Part shown: positions 43,536-43,553 of the stretch, piece after piece
Layout: each line of letters opens with the position of its first letter
How positions within the stretch are numbered: the first letter of the stretch is position 1
DNA from: an uncultured Myxococcales bacterium
GTDB lineage: Bacteria > Myxococcota_A > Bradymonadia > UBA7976 > UBA1532
Reading direction: 5' to 3'
Assembly: GCA_937902595.1 (NCBI GenBank)
Contig: CALELH010000620.1
Coordinates: 1-43,553, forward strand
Length of the DNA stretch: 43,553 nt
The notes under the pieces: model-generated
Told to the model about the DNA's origin: nothing
Seen by the model: the letters and a program-made list of their open reading frames with translations, nothing else
The model's database searches: none
Program-made: the position numbers and the translations under genes

Positions 43536-43553
43536 GGGTACCTCACTCATTAG

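Overview
The window reads as bacterial chromosome from a myxobacterium-like lineage (Myxococcota; possibly near Bradymonadia, but the sequence alone does not settle this). The signs are two Ser/Thr kinases with PEGA-type tails, an FHA protein, several lipoproteins rich in MopE/thrombospondin-type acidic repeats, a MYXO-CTERM-like sorting tail, a tail-less Hsp70 paired with an atypical J-protein, and GTG and TTG starts. No tRNA, rRNA, CRISPR array, insertion sequence or prophage was seen. Genes are tightly packed with many 4-base start/stop overlaps. The longest stretches without a gene are about 290 bp (30103-30390) and 265 bp (18369-18631), and both carry candidate promoters.

Layout. 1-570: 3' part of an acyltransferase (plsC), minus strand. 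772-5457: Ser/Thr kinase, then a Cys-rich lipoprotein with protease-inhibitor-like modules. 5464-7148: panBC (pantothenate synthesis), minus strand. 7368-9245: small lipoprotein, TerB-like protein and a TrmN6-like methyltransferase. 9242-18368: a long minus-strand run, probably one or two operons, read as Hsp70 > J-protein > cdsA > rseP > tsaB > membrane protein > gpsA > secreted protein > prmC. 18632-21153: ffh coupled to a zinc-ribbon/Yip1-like membrane protein, divergent from the Hsp70 gene. 21161-27788: secreted basic proteins, an FGE-fold lipoprotein, a membrane-bound sulfatase-fold protein and an SH3/beta-rich envelope protein. 27811-30102: second Ser/Thr kinase. 30391-34602: a 1403-residue frame that looks like two lipoproteins joined head to tail. 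34599-36896: soluble lytic transglycosylase, divergent from an ECF sigma/anti-sigma pair (37009-37982). 38034-40232: comEC. 40406-41773: polytopic membrane protein. 41861-43535: FHA protein overlapping a stand-alone receiver gene tail to tail.

How the parts fit. Housekeeping genes (pantothenate, phospholipid, tRNA t6A, release-factor methylation, SRP) alternate with envelope and signalling genes. The kinases, FHA protein and receiver suggest phospho-signalling. The ECF/anti-sigma pair, the RseP protease and the lytic transglycosylase suggest envelope-stress control. The most unusual items are the lipoprotein fusion, with a MYXO-CTERM-like tail directly abutting a second lipoprotein signal peptide, and a neighbouring FGE-fold and sulfatase-fold pair that both lack their catalytic residues.
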